Shown: positions 15,001-30,100, counted from the first letter of the stretch. The stretch is DNA of 64,000 nucleotides from Glandiceps talaboti (GCF_964340395.1 NC_135562.1:20342626-20406625); one strand, 5' to 3'. A program made the numbers and translations. Notes: generated by a model not told the origin, from the sequence alone.

Positions 15001-18000
15001 ATTTGCTTTAGCTATCATGACTGCAGCGTGTAGCAAAATTTGAATACATTACTATGTCATATTGAAAATATAAATTGCTAAACTATTTTGTTTAACTCTC
15101 TTTCATACGGAACACCCGAGATGGATAGCAAGACCCAAGATGGAGTACCAAGACCCAAGATGAATACCAAGACCCTAGATGGATGGATGTGATTACCAAT
15201 CTCAAGGCAGACGTATGTTACTAATTGTATTATAAAGTCCTTTTACCTGATATTAATTAGTATTACACATAGGAACATTAGAATTTAGAAACATTTGCTT
15301 TAGCTATCATGACTGCAGCGTGTAGCAAAATTCGAATACATTACAATGTCATATTGTAAGTATAAATTGCTAAACTATTTTGTTTAATTCTCTTTCATAT
15401 GGAACACCCGAGATGGATAGCAAGACCCAAGATGGAGTACCAAGACCCAAGATGGAAAGCAAGACCCAAGATGGATGGATGTGATTACCAATCTCAAGGC
15501 AGACGTAAGTTAATAATTGTATTATAAAGTCCTTTTACCTGATATTAATTAGTATTACACATAGGAACATTAGAAGTTAGAAACATTTGCTTTAGCTATC
15601 ATGACTGCAGCGTGTAGCAAAATTCGAATACATTACAATGTCATGTTGTAAGTATAAATTGCTAAACTATTTTGTTTAATTCTCTTTCATATGGAACACC
15701 CGAGATGGAGAGCAAGACCCAAGATGGAGTACCAAGACCCAAGATGGAAAGCAAGACCCAAGATGGATGGATGTGATTACCAATCTCAAGGCAGACGTAA
15801 GTTACTAATTGTCTTATAAAGTCCTTTTACCTGATATTAATTAGTATTACACATAGGAACATTAGAATTTAGAAACATTTGCTTTAGCTATCATGACTGC
15901 AGCGTGTAGCAAAATTTGAATACATTACAATGTCATATTGTAAGTATAAATTGCTAAACTATTTTGTTTAATTCTCTTTCATATGGAACACCCGAGATGG
16001 ATAGCAAGATCCAAGATGGAGTACCAAGACCCAAGATGGAAAGCAAGACCCAAGATGGATGGATGTGATTACCAATCTCAAGGCAGACGTAAGTTACTAA
16101 TTGTATTATAAAGTCCTTTTACCTGATATTAATTAGTATTACACATAGGAACATTAGAAGTTAGAAACATTTGCTTTAGCTATCATGACTGCAGCGTGTA
16201 GCAAAATTTGAATACATTACAATATCATATTGAAAATATAAATTGCTAAACTATTTTGTTTAATTCTCTTTCATATGGAACACCCGAGATGGATAGCAAG
16301 ACCCAAGATGGAGTACCAAGACCCAAGATGGAAAGCAAGACCCAAGATGGATGGATGTGATTACCAATCTCAAGGCAGACGTAAGTTAATAATTGTCTTA
16401 TAAAGTCCTTTTACCTGATATTAATTAGTATTACACATAGGAACATTAGAATTTAGAAACATTTGCTTTAGCTATCATGACTGCAGCGTGTAGCAAAATT
16501 CGAATACATTACAATGTCATATTGTAAGTATAAATTGCTAAACTATTTTGTTTAATTCTCTTTCATATGGAACACCCGAGATGGAGAGCAAGACCCAAGA
16601 TGGAGTACCAAGACCCAAGATCGAAAGCAAGACCCAAGATGGATGGATGTGATTACCAATCTCAAGGCAGACGTAAGTTACTAATTGTCTTATAAAGTCC
16701 TTTTACCTGATATTAATTAGTATTACACATAGGAAGAATAGAAGTTAGAAACATTTGCTTTCGCTATCATGACTGCAGCGTGTAGCAAAATTTGAATACA
16801 TTACAATGTCATATTGAAAATATAAATTGCTAAACTATTTTGTTTAACTCTCTTTCATATGGAACACCCGAGATGGATAGCAAGACCCAAGATGGTGTAC
16901 CAAGACCCAAGATGGATACCAAGACCCTAGATGGATGGATGTGATTACCAATCTCAAGGCAGACGTAAGTTACTAATTGTCTTATAAAGTCCTTTTACCT
17001 GATATTAATTAGTATTACACATAGGAACATTAGAATTTAGAAACATTTGCTTTAGCTATCATGACTGCAGCGTGTAGCAAAATTTGAATACATTACAATG
17101 TCATATTGTAAGTATAAATTGCTAAACTATTTTGTTTAATTCTCTTTCATATGGAACACCCGAGATGGATAGCAAGACCCAAGATGGAGTACCAAGACCC
17201 AAGATGAATACCAAGACCCTAGATGGATGGATGTGATTACCAATCTCAAGGCAGACGTAAGTTACTAATTGTATTATAAAGTCCTTTTACCTGATATTAA
17301 TTAGTATTACACATAGGAACATTAGAATTTAGAAACATTTGCTTTAGCTATCATGACTGCAGCGTGTAGCAAAATTCGAATACATTACAATGTCATATTG
17401 TAAGTATAAATTGCTAAACTATTTTGTTTAATTCTCTTTCATATGGAACACCCGAGATGGATAGCAAGACCCAAGATGGAGTACCAAGACCCAAGATGGA
17501 AAGCAAGACCCAAGATGGATGGATGTGATTACCAATCTCAAGGCAGACGTAAGTTACTAATTGTATTATAAAGTCCTTTTACCTGATATTAATTAGTATT
17601 ACACATAGGAACATTAGAAGTTAGAAACATTTGCTTTAGCTATCATGACTGCAGCGTGTAGCAAAATTCGAATACATTACAATGTCATGTTGTAAGTATA
17701 AATTGCTAAACTATTTTGTTTAATTCTCTTTCATATGGAACACCCGAGATGGAGAGCAAGACCCAAGATGGAGTACCAAGACCCAAGATGGAAAGCAAGA
17801 CCCAAGATGGATGGATGTGATTACCAATCTCAAGGCAGACGTAAGTTACTAATTGTCTTATAAAGTCCTTTTACCTGATATTAATTAGTATTACACATAG
17901 GAACATTAGAATTTAGAAACATTTGCTTTAGCTATCATGACTGCAGCGTGTAGCAAAATTTGAATACATTACAATGTCATATTGTAAGTATAAATTGCTA

Positions 18001-21000
18001 AACTATTTTGTTTAATTCTCTTTCATATGGAACACCCGAGATGGATAGCAAGATCCAAGATGGAGTACCAAGACCCAAGATGGAAAGCAAGACCCAAGAT
18101 GGATGGATGTGATTACCAATCTCAAGGCAGACGTAAGTTACTAATTGTATTATAAAGTCCTTTTACCTGATATTAATTAGTATTACACATAGGAACATTA
18201 GAAGTTAGAAACATTTGCTTTAGCTATCATGACTGCAGCGTGTAGCAAAATTTGAATACATTACAATATCATATTGAAAATATAAATTGCTAAACTATTT
18301 TGTTTAATTCTCTTTCATATGGAACACCCGAGATGGATAGCAAGACCCAAGATGGAGTACCAAGACCCAAGATGGAAAGCAAGACCCAAGATGGATGGAT
18401 GTGATTACCAATCTCAAGGCAGACGTAAGTTAATAATTGTCTTATAAAGTCCTTTTACCTGATATTAATTAGTATTACACATAGGAACATTAGAAGTTAG
18501 AAACATTTGCTTTAGCTACCATGACTGCAGCGTGTAGCAAAATTCGAATACATTACAATGTCATATTGTAAGTATAAATTGCTAAACTATTTTGTTTAAT
18601 TCTCTTTCATATGGAACACCCGAGATGGATAGCAAGACCCAAGATGGAGTACCAAGACCCAAGATGGAAAGCAAGACCCAAGATGGATGGATGTGATTAC
18701 CAATCTCAAGGCAGACGTAAGTTAATAATTGTATTATAAAGTCCTTTTACCTGATATTAATTAGTATTACACATAGGAAAAATAGAAGTTAGAAGCATTT
18801 GCTTTAGCTATCATGACTGCAGCGTGTAGCAAAATTTGAATACATTACAATGTCATATTGTAAGTATAAATTGCTAAACTATTTTGTTTAATTCTCTTTC
18901 ATATGGAACACCCGAGATGGATAGCAAGACCCAAGATGGAGTACCAAGACCCAAGATGGAAAGCAAGACCCAAGATGGATGGATGTGATTACCAATCTCA
19001 AGGCAGACGTAAGTTACTAATTGTATTATAAAGTTCTTTTACCTGATATTAATTAGTATTACACATAGGAACATTACAAGTTAGAAACATTTGCTTTAGC
19101 TATCATGACTGCAGCGTGTAGCAAAATTTGAATACATTACAATATCATATTGAAAATATAAATTGCTAAACTATTTTGTTTAATTCTCTTTCATATGGAA
19201 CACCCGAGATGGATAGCAAGACCCAAGATGGAGTACCAAGACCCAAGATGGAAAGCAAGACCCAAGATGGATGGATGTGATTACCAATCTCAAGGCAGAC
19301 GTAAGTTAATAATTGTCTTATAAAGTCCTTTTACCTGATATTAATTAGTATTACACATAGGAACATTAGAAGTTAGAAACATTTGCTTTAGCTACCATGA
19401 CTGCAGCGTGTAGCAAAATTCGAATACATTACAATGTCATATTGTAAGTATAAATTGCTAAACTATTTTGTTTAATTCTCTTTCATATGGAACACCCGAG
19501 ATGGATAGCAAGACCCAAGATGGAGTACCAAGACCCAAGATGGAAAGCAAGACCCAAGATGGATGGATGTGATTACCAATCTCAAGGCAGACGTAAGTTA
19601 ATAATTGTCTTATAAAGTCCTTTTACCTGATATTAATTAGTATTACACATAGGAACATTAGAAGTTAGAAACATTTGCTTTAGCTATCATGACTGCAGCG
19701 TGTAGCAAAATTCGAATACATTGCAATGTCATATTGTAAGTATAAATTGCTAAACTATTTTGTTTAATTCTCTTTCATATGGAACACCCGAGATGGATAG
19801 CAAGACCCAAGATGGAGTACCAAGACCCAAGATGGAAAGCAAGACCCAAGATGGATGGATGTGATTACCAATCTCAAGGCAGACGTAAGTTAATAATTGT
19901 CTTATAAAGTCCTTTTACCTGATATTAATTAGTATTACACATAGGAACATTAGAAGTTAGAAACATTTGCTTTAGCTATCATGACTGCAGCGTGTAGCAA
20001 AATTCGAATACATTACAATGTCATATTGTAAGTATAAATTGCTAAACTATTTTGTTTAATTCTCTTTCATATGGAACACCCGAGATGGAGAGCAAGACCC
20101 AAGATGGAGTACCAAGACCCAAGATGGAAAGCAAGACCCAAGATGGATGGATGTGATTACCAATCTCAAGGCAGACGTAAGTTAATAATTGTCTTATAAA
20201 GTCCTTTTACCTGATATTAATTAGTATTACACATAGGAACATTAGAAGTTAGAAACATTTGCTTTAGCTATCATGACTGCAGCGTGTAGCAAAATTCGAA
20301 TACATTGCAATGTCATATTGTAAGTATAAATTGCTAAACTATTTTGTTTAATTCTCTTTCATATGGAACACCCGAGATGGATAGCAAGACCCAAGATGGA
20401 GTACCAAGACCCAAGATGGAAAGCAAGACCCAAGATGGATGGATGTGATTACCAATCTCAAGGCAGACGTAAGTTAATAATTGTCTTATAAAGTCCTTTT
20501 ACCTGATATTAATTAGTATTACACATAGGAACATTAGAAGTTAGAAACATTTGCTTTAGCTATCATGACTGCAGCGTGTAGCAAAATTCGAACACATTAC
20601 AATGTCATATTGTAAGTATAAATTGCTAAACTATTTTGTTTAATTCTCTTTCATATGGAACACCCGAGATGGAGAGCAAGACCCAAGATGGAGTACCAAG
20701 ACCCAAGATGGAAAGCAAGACCCAAGATGGATGGATGTGATTACCAATCTCAAGGCAGACGTAAGTTAATAATTGTATTATAAAGTCCTTTTACCTGATA
20801 TTAATTAGTATTACACATAGGAACATTAGAAGTTAGAAACATTTGCTTTAGCTATCATGACTGCAGCGTGTAGCAAAATTCGAATACATTACAATGTCAT
20901 GTTGTAAGTATAAATTGCTAAACTATTTTGTTTAATTCTCTTTCATATGGAACACCCGAGATGGAGAGCAAGACCCAAGATGGAGTACCAAGACCCAAGA

Positions 21001-24000
21001 TGGAAAGCAAGACCCAAGATGGATGGATGTGATTACCAATCTCAAGGCAGACGTAAGTTACTAATTGTCTTATAAAGTCCTTTTACCTGATATTAATTAG
21101 TATTACACATAGGAAGAATAGAAGTTAAAAACATTTGCTTTAGCTATCATGACTGCAGCGTGTAGCAAAATTTGAATACATTACAATGTCATATTGAAAA
21201 TATAAATTGCTAAACTATTTTGTTTAACTCTCTTTCATATGGAACACCCGAGATGGATAGCAAGACCCAAGATGGAGTACCAAGACCCAAGATGGATACC
21301 AAGACCCTAGATGGATGGATGTGATTACCAATCTCAAGGCAGACGTAAGTTAATAATTGTCTTATAAAGTCCTTTTACCTGATATTAATTAGTATTACAC
21401 ATAGGAACATTAGAATTTAGAAACATTTGCTTTAGCTATCATGACTGCAGCGTGTAGCAAAATTTGAATACATTACAATGTCATATTGTAAGTATAAATT
21501 GCTAAACTATTTTGTTTAATTCTCTTTCATATGGAACACCCGAGATGGATAGCAAGATCCAAGATGGAGTACCAAGACCCAAGATGGAAAGCAAGACCCA
21601 AGATGGATGGATGTGATTACCAATCTCAAGGCAGACGTAAGTTACTAATTGTATTATAAAGTCCTTTTACCTGATATTAATTAGTATTACACATAGGAAC
21701 ATTAGAAGTTAGAAACATTTGCTTTAGCTATCATGACTGCAGCGTGTAGCAAAATTTGAATACATTACAATATCATATTGAAAATATAAATTGCTAAACT
21801 ATTTTGTTTAATTCTCTTTCATATGGAACACCCGAGATGGATAGCAAGACCCAAGATGGAGTACCAAGACCCAAGATGGAAAGCAAGACCCAAGATGGAT
21901 GGATGTGATTACCAATCTCAAGGCAGACGTAAGTTAATAATTGTCTTATAAAGTCCTTTTACCTGATATTAATTAGTATTACACATAGGAACATTAGAAG
22001 TTAGAAACATTTGCTTTAGCTACCATGACTGCAGCGTGTAGCAAAATTCGAATACATTACAATGTCATATTGTAAGTATAAATTGCTAAACTATTTTGTT
22101 TAATTCTCTTTCATATGGAACACCCGAGATGGAGAGCAAGACCCAAGATGGAGTACCAAGACCCAAGATGGAAAGCAAGACCCACGATGGATGGATGTGA
22201 TTACCAATCTCAAGGCAGACGTAAGTTAATAATTGTATTATAAAGTCCTTTTACCTGATATTAATTAGTATTACACATAGGAACATTACAAGTTAGAAAC
22301 ATTTGCTTTAGCTATCATGACTGCAGCGTGTAGCAAAATTCGAATACATTACAATGTCATATTGTAAGTATAAATTGCTAAACTATTTTGTTTAATTCTC
22401 TTTCATATGGAACACCCGAGATGGAGAGCAAGACCCAAGATGGAGTACAAAGACCCAAGATGGAAAGCAAGACCCACGATGGATGGATGTGATTACCAAT
22501 CTCAAGGCAGACGTAAGTTACTAATTGTCTTATAAAGTCCTTTTACCTGATATTAATTAGTATTACACATAGGAAGAATAGAAGTTAGAAACATTTGCTT
22601 TAGCTATCATGACTGCAGCGTGTAGCAAAATTTGAATACATTACAATGTCATATTGAAAATATAAATTGCTAAACTATTTTGTTTAACTCTCTTTCATAT
22701 GGAACACCCGAGATGGATAGCAAGACCCAAGATGGAGTACCAAGACCCAAGATGGAAAGCAAGACCCAAGATGGATGGATGTGATTACCAATCTCAAGGC
22801 AGACGTAAGTTACTAATTGTATTATAAAGTCCTTTTACCTGATATTAATTAGTATTACACATAGGAACATTAGAAGTTAGAAACATTTGCTTTAGCTATC
22901 ATGACTGCAGCGTGTAGCAAAATTCGAATACATTGCAATGTCATATTGTAAGTATAAATTGCTAAACTATTTTGTTTAATTCTCTTTCATATGGAACACC
23001 CGAGATGGATAGCAAGACCCAAGATGGAGTACCAAGACCCAAGATGGATACCAAGACCCTAGATGGATGGATGTGATTACCAATCTCAGGGCAGACGTAA
23101 GTTACTAATTGTCTTATAAAGTCCTTTTACCTGATATTAATTAGTATTACACATAGGAAAAATAGAAGTTAGAAACATTTGCTTTAGCTATCATGACTAC
23201 AGCGTGTAGCAAAATTCGAATACATTACAATGTCATATTGTAAGTATAAATTGCTAAACTATTTTGTTTAATTCTCTTTCATATGGAACACCCGAGATGG
23301 ATAGCAAGATCCAAGATGGAGTACAAAGACCCAAGATGGAAAGCAAGACCCACGATGGATGGATGTGATTACCAATCTCAAGGCAGACGTAAGTTACTAA
23401 TTGTCTTATAAAGTCCTTTTACCTGATATTAATTAGTATTACACATAGGAAGAATAGAAGTTAGAAACATTTGCTTTAGCTATCATGACTGCAGCGTGTA
23501 GCAAAATTTGAATACATTACAATGTCATATTGAAAATATAAATTGCTAAACTATTTTGTTTAACTCTCTTTCATATGGAACACCCGAGATGGATAGCAAG
23601 ACCCAAGATGGAGTACCAAGACCCAAGATGGAAAGCAAGACCCAAGATGGATGGATGTGATTACCAATCTCAAGGCAGACGTAAGTTACTAATTGTATTA
23701 TAAAGTCCTTTTACCTGATATTAATTAGTATTACACATAGGAACATTAGAAGTTAGAAACATTTGCTTTAGCTATCATGACTGCAGCGTGTAGCAAAATT
23801 CGAATACATTGTAATGTCATATTGTAAGTATAAATTGCTAAACTATTTTGTTTAATTCTCTTTCATATGGAACACCCGAGATGGATAGCAAGACCCAAGA
23901 TGGAGTACCAAGACCCAAGATGGATACCAAGACCCTAGATGGATGGATGTGATTACCAATCTCAAGGCAGACGTAAGTTACTAATTGTCTTATAAAGTCC

Positions 24001-26294
24001 TTTTACCTGATATTAATTAGTATTACACATAGGAAAAATAGAAGTTAGAAACATTTGCTTTAGCTATCATGACTGCAGCGTGTAGCAAAATTCGAATACA
24101 TTACAATGTCATATTGTAAGTATAAATTGCTAAACTATTTTGTTTAATTCTCTTTCATATGGAACACCCGAGATGGATAGCAAGATCCAAGATGGAGTAC
24201 CAAGACCCAAGATGGAAAGCAAGACCCAAGATGGATGGATGTGATTACCATCTCAAGGCAGACGTAAGTTACTAATTGTATTATAAAGTCCTTTTACCTG
24301 ATATTAATTAGTATTACACATAGGAAGAATAGAAGTTAGAAACATTTGCTTTAGCTATCATGACTGCAGCGTGTAGCAAAATTTGAATACATTACAATAT
24401 CATATTGAAAATATAAATTGCTAAACTATTTTGTTTAATTCTCTTTCATATGGAACACCGGAGATGGAGAGCAAGACCCAAGATGGAGTACCAAGACTCA
24501 AGATGGAAAGCAAGACCCAAGATGGATGGATGTGATTACCAATCTCAAGGCAGACGTAAGTTAATAATTGTATTATAAAGTCCTTTTACCTGATATTAAT
24601 TAGTATTACACATAGGAACATTAGAAGTTAGAAACATTTGCTTTAGCTATCATGACTGCAGCGTGTAGCAAAATTCAAATACATTACAATGTCATATTGT
24701 AAGTATAAATTGCTAAACTATTTTGTTTAATTCTCTTTCATATGGAACACCCGAGATGGATAGCAAGACCCAAGATGGAGTACCAAGACCCAAGATGGAA
24801 AGCAAGACCCAAGATGGATGGATGTGATTACCAATCTCAAGGCAGACGTAAGTTAATAATTGTATTATAAAGTCCTTTTACCTGATATTAATTAGTATTA
24901 CACATAGGAACATTAGAAGTTAGAAACATTTGCTTTAGCTATCATGACTGCAGCGTGTAGCAAAATTCGAATACATTACAATGTCATATTGTAAGTATAA
25001 ATTGCTAAACTATTTTGTTTAATTCTCTTTCATATGGAACACCCGAGATGGAGAGCAAGACCCAAAATGGAGTACCAAGACCCAAGATGGAAAGCAAGAC
25101 CCAAGATGGATGGATGTGATTACCAATCTCAAGGCAGACGTAAGTTACTAATTGTCTTATAAAGTCCTTTTACCTGATATTAATTAGTATTACACATAGG
25201 AAGAATAGAAGTTAGAAACATTTGCTTTAGCTATCATGACTGCAGCGTGTAGCAAAATTTGAATACATTACAATGTCATATTGAAAATATAAATTGCTAA
25301 ACTATTTTGTTTAACTCTCTTTCATATGGAACACCCGAGATGGATAGCAAGACCCAAGATGGAGTACCAAGACCCAAGATGGATACCAAGACCCTAGATG
25401 GATGGATGTGATTACCAATCTCAAGGCAGACGTAAGTTACTAATTGTCTTATAAAGTCCTTTTACCTGATATTAATTAGTATTACACATAGGAACATTAG
25501 AATTTAGAAACATTTGCTTTAGCTATCGTGACTGCAGCGTGTAGCAAAATTTGAATACATTACAATGTCATATTGTAAGTATAAATTGCTAAACTATTTT
25601 GTTTAATTCTCTTTCATATGGAACACCCGAGATGGATAGCAAGACCCAAGATGGAGTACCAAGACCCAAGATGGAAAGCAAGACCCAAGATGGATGGATG
25701 TGATTACCAATCTCAAGGCAGACGTAAGTTAATAATTGTCTTATAAAGTCCTTTTACCTGATATTAATTAGTATTACACATAGGAACATTAGAAGTTAGA
25801 AACATTTGCTTTAGCTATCATGACTGCAGCGTGTAGCAAAATTCAAATACATTACAATGTCATATTGTAAGTATAAATTGCTAAACTATTTTGTTTAATT
25901 CTCTTTCATATGGAACACCCGAGATGGAGAGCAAGACCCAAGATGGAGTACCAAGACCCAAGATGGAAAGCAAGACCCAAGATGGATGGATGTGATTACC
26001 AATCTCAAGGCAGACGTAAGTTAATAATTGTATTATAAAGTCCTTTTACCTGATATTAATTAGTATTACACATAGGAACATTAGAAGTTAGAAACATTTG
26101 CTTTAGCTATCATGACTGCAGCGTGTAGCAAAATTCGAATACATTACAATGTCATATTGTAAGTATAAATTGCTAAACTATTTTGTTTAATTCTCTTTCA
26201 TATGGAACACCCGAGATGGAGAGCAAGACCCAAGATGGAGTACCAAGACCCAAGATCGAAAGAAAGACCCAAGATGGATGGATGTGATTACCAA
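1..26294 (+). repeat. 292-bp satellite array, block 1 (about 90 monomers)
   Basis: Head-to-tail copies of a 292-bp monomer. The start of the GGATGTGATTACC segment recurs at 1, 293, 585, 877 and 1169, and 90 monomers fit before the first retrotransposon. Within each monomer, in order: an exon-like tail, a GTAAGT splice-donor-like site (first at 29), an AT-rich intron-like stretch with a CTGCAG site (first at 129), a CTAAAC branch-point-like word followed by a T/C-rich tract, then three near-identical 19-20-bp sub-repeats containing CAAGACCCAAGATGG plus a fourth diverged one. Copies differ by a few substitutions; only one 1-bp indel was noticed in this block, in the copy near 24249. The array runs off the left edge. 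No protein-coding gene is present; short ORFs of about 50 codons recur once per monomer. Confidence 0.98.
215..320 (+). other. exon-like module of the satellite monomer (representative copy)
   Basis: This 106-nt segment lies between a pyrimidine-rich tract ending TTTCAT and a consensus donor GAC|GTAAGT, and recurs every 292 bp. It aligns with the 66-nt candidate exon at 54897-54962 and has two extra sub-repeats (39 nt). One frame from the ATG at 215 is open through the module in many copies (start MEHPRW, end SQGR). Other copies carry in-frame stops, for example from CCCTAGATGG or AGATGAATACC variants. The canonical acceptor AG is missing at the expected place; the first AG after the pyrimidine tract is in CCCGAG, 14 nt inside. 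Read as a decayed exon rather than a translated one. Whether it is ever spliced is unknown. Confidence 0.55.
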
Positions 26295-26296
26295 AT

Positions 26297-26863
26297 CACA
26301 TTAATTCTCTGTCCTTTCAAGATATTACTATCAAAGCTACTAAGTCTGCTACCTGCTTAGGCTTGAAACTGGACCCTGAACTCAGTTGGTCAAACCATGT
26401 GTCTTATCTCCGTAGGGCATGTGGTTTCCGTCTAACAAGACTGGCACGTGTTAGGCGTTGTATACCGGAAAAAGTCAGAAAGAATGTAATAGCTGCTACT
26501 GTCTTCTCCCTTTTAGACTACTGTGACACAGTCTTTTCTAATTGTAATCTCACTTTGAAAAGTAGTCTTCAAGGTATCATAAATTTTGCTGTACGAATTC
26601 AATGTGGCCTTAAAAAATCAGACCATGTAACACTTGCCAGAAATTCTCTAAATTGGCCAACTATTCAGGAAAGACACGATCAACACTTCAAAAATATTGT
26701 CAGTAAATGTATAAGCAAAAAAGTACCACTCTATTTATCTGATCTTGTCACCAAAAACTCAACAATACACCAATACAATACTCGGACCAAATACCACATT
26801 CCAAAGGCACACAGTCGTTCTTTCAAATACCGCTCATGTATTTCCGCAAATACGACTACTTAG
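26297..26863 (+). pseudogene. C-terminal fragment of a non-LTR retrotransposon ORF2 (post-RT domain)
   Basis: The frame is open from the insertion junction to TAG at 26861-26863, about 188 codons. The first part holds the conserved LGLKLDPELSWSNHV block, which in CR1/L2-like proteins follows the reverse-transcriptase core. It corresponds to the FVGVILDKHLNWSKHI block of the longer element downstream. After it come the helical thumb-like region and a basic C-terminal tail. The endonuclease and all reverse-transcriptase catalytic motifs are absent, lost by 5' truncation. There is no authentic start codon: the first in-frame TTG at 26363 is internal. The fragment cannot make an active enzyme. 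No frameshift or stop breaks the remaining frame, which suggests a fairly recent insertion. Confidence 0.88.
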
Positions 26864-27043
26864 TAAACACTTAGTTTTTAATGTCTTAAACCGTTTTTAA
26901 CTTCATAATTCTAGCATCTCTCGTGTTTTACTTTTTATAACTTTTATTTTATCTTTGTACTCTGCCCTGTAAATTTTGTTACTCTCCCATATTTTTAAAT
27001 TATGTGTCTTTGTATTTTAACGTATGTTTTGTATTTTTATATT

Positions 27044-27106
27044 CAATGCATGAAAATCCATTTATGGATGCATTGACCTAGAGTAATAAATCAAATCAAA
27101 TCAAAT
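27044..27106 (+). other. 3'-terminal hairpin and TCAAA-repeat tail of the truncated element
   Basis: CAATGCAT...CCA at 27044-27060 pairs with TGGATGCATTG at 27065-27075, with a bulge in the left arm and a TTTA loop. It is followed by AATAAA (27086-27091) and TCAAA units to the junction. A stem-loop just before a short-repeat tail is the usual RNA recognition end of CR1/L2-type elements. The pairing is visible; its role is inferred. Confidence 0.6.
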
Positions 27107-30100
27107 CAATCTCAAGGCAGACGTAAGTTACTAATTGTCTTATAAAGTCCTTTTACCTGATATTAATTAGTATTACACATAGGAAGAATAGAAGTTAGAA
27201 ACATTTGCTTTAGCTATCATGACTGCAGCGTGTAGCAAAATTTGAATACATTACAATGTCATATTGAAAATATAAATTGCTAAACTATTTTGTTTAACTC
27301 TCTTTCATATGGAACACCCGAGATGGATAGCAAGACCCAAGATGGAGTACCAAGACCCAAGATGGATACCAAGACCCTAGATGGATGGATGTGATTACCA
27401 ATCTCAAGGCAGACGTAAGTTACTAATTGTCTTATAAAGTCCTTTTACCTGATATTAATTAGTATTACACATAGGAACATTAGAAGTTAGAAACATTTGC
27501 TTTAGCTATCATGACTACAGCGTGTAGCAAAATTCGAATACATTACAATGTCATATTGTAAGTATAAATTGCTAAACTATTTTGTTTAATTCTCTTTCAT
27601 ATGGAACACCCGAGATGGATAGCAAGATCCAAGATGGAGTACAAAGACCCAAGATGGAAAGCAAGACCCACGATGGATGGATGTGATTACCAATCTCAAG
27701 GCAGACGTAAGTTACTAATTGTCTTATAAAGTCCTTTTACCTGATATTAATTAGTATTACACATAGGAAGAATAGAAGTTAGAAACATTTGCTTTAGCTA
27801 TCATGACGGCAGCGTGTAGCAAAATTTGAATACATTACAATGTCATATTGAAAATATAAATTGCTAAACTATTTTGTTTAACTCTCTTTCATATGGAACA
27901 CCCGAGATGGATAGCAAGACCCAAGATGGAGTACCAAGACCCAAGATGGAAAGCAAGACCCAAGATGGATGGATGTGATTACCAATCTCAAGGCAGACGT
28001 AAGTTACTAATTGTATTATAAAGTCCTTTTACCTGATATTAATTAGTATTACACATAGGAACATTAGAAGTTAGAAACATTTGCTTTAGCTATCATGACT
28101 GCAGCGTGTAGCAAAATTCGAATACATTGCAATGTCATATTGTAAGTATAAATTGCTAAACTATTTTGTTTAATTCTCTTTCATATGGAACACCCGAGAT
28201 GGATAGCAAGACCCAAGATGGAGTACCAAGACCCAAGATGGATACCAAGACCCTAGATGGATGGATGTGATTACCAATCTCAAGGCAGACGTAAGTTACT
28301 AATTGTCTTATAAAGTCCTTTTACCTGATATTAATTAGTATTACACATAGGAAAAATAGAAGTTAGAAACATTTGCTTTAGCTATCATGACTGCAGCGTG
28401 TAGCAAAATTCGAATACATTACAATGTCATATTGTAAGTATAAATTGCTAAACTATTTTGTTTAATTCTCTTTCATATGGAACACCCGAGATGGATAGCA
28501 AGATCCAAGATGGAGTACCAAGACCCAAGATGGAAAGCAAGACCCAAGATGGATGGATGTGATTACCATCTCAAGGCAGACGTAAGTTACTAATTGTATT
28601 ATAAAGTCCTTTTACCTGATATTAATTAGTATTACACATAGGAAGAATAGAAGTTAGAAACATTTGCTTTAGCTATCATGACTGCAGCGTGTAGCAAAAT
28701 TTGAATACATTACAATATCATATTGAAAATATAAATTGCTAAACTATTTTGTTTAATTCTCTTTCATATGGAACACCGGAGATGGAGAGCAAGACCCAAG
28801 ATGGAGTACCAAGACTCAAGATGGAAAGCAAGACCCAAGATGGATGGATGTGATTACCAATCTCAAGGCAGACGTAAGTTAATAATTGTATTATAAAGTC
28901 CTTTTACCTGATATTAATTAGTATTACACATAGGAACATTAGAAGTTAGAAACATTTGCTTTAGCTATCATGACTGCAGCGTGTAGCAAAATTCAAATAC
29001 ATTACAATGTCATATTGTAAGTATAAATTGCTAAACTATTTTGTTTAATTCTCTTTCATATGGAACACCCGAGATGGATAGCAAGACCCAAGATGGAGTA
29101 CCAAGACCCAAGATGGAAAGCAAGACCCAAGATGGATGGATGTGATTACCAATCTCAAGGCAGACGTAAGTTAATAATTGTATTATAAAGTCCTTTTACC
29201 TGATATTAATTAGTATTACACATAGGAACATTAGAAGTTAGAAACATTTGCTTTAGCTATCATGACTGCAGCGTGTAGCAAAATTCGAATACATTACAAT
29301 GTCATATTGTAAGTATAAATTGCTAAACTATTTTGTTTAATTCTCTTTCATATGGAACACCCGAGATGGAGAGCAAGACCCAAAATGGAGTACCAAGACC
29401 CAAGATGGAAAGCAAGGCCCAAGATGGATGGATGTGATTACCAATCTCAAGGCAGACGTAAGTTACTAATTGTCTTATAAAGTCCTTTTACCTGATATTA
29501 ATTAGTATTACACATAGGAAGAATAGAAGTTAGAAACATTTGCTTTAGCTATCATGACTGCAGCGTGTAGCAAAATTTGAATACATTACAATGTCATATT
29601 GAAAATATAAATTGCTAAACTATTTTGTTTAACTCTCTTTCATATGGAACACCCGAGATGGATAGCAAGACCCAAGATGGAGTACCAAGACCCAAGATGG
29701 ATACCAAGACCCTAGATGGATGGATGTGATTACCAATCTCAAGGCAGACGTAAGTTACTAATTGTCTTATAAAGTCCTTTTACCTGATATTAATTAGTAT
29801 TACACATAGGAACATTAGAATTTAGAAACATTTGCTTTAGCTATCATGACTGCAGCGTGTAGCAAAATTTGAATACATTACAATGTCATATTGTAAGTAT
29901 AAATTGCTAAACTATTTTGTTTAATTCTCTTTCATATGGAACACCCGAGATGGATAGCAAGACCCAAGATGGAGTACCAAGACCCAAGATGGAAAGCAAG
30001 ACCCAAGATGGATGGATGTGATTACCAATCTCAAGGCAGACGTAAGTTAATAATTGTCTTATAAAGTCCTTTTACCTGATATTAATTAGTATTACACATA

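Larger units (their letters stand above)
26295..27106 (+). mobile_element. 5'-truncated non-LTR retrotransposon (CR1/L2-like)
   Basis: An 812-bp insertion breaks a monomer inside GATTACCAA^TCTCAAGG. It contains the end of a reverse-transcriptase ORF, an AT-rich 3' UTR, AATAAA and a tail of TCAAA repeats. The trinucleotide CAA is present on both sides (26292-26294 and 27107-27109), so the target duplication is 3 bp at most or is part of the tail. Truncation at the 5' end, a short repeat tail and lack of LTRs are typical of target-primed reverse transcription by the CR1/L2 group. The 3' UTR resembles that of the longer element at 40625-45148 (TGTAC-CTGCCCT and TAATAAA-CAAATC words), so the two are related families. 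Confidence 0.9.
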
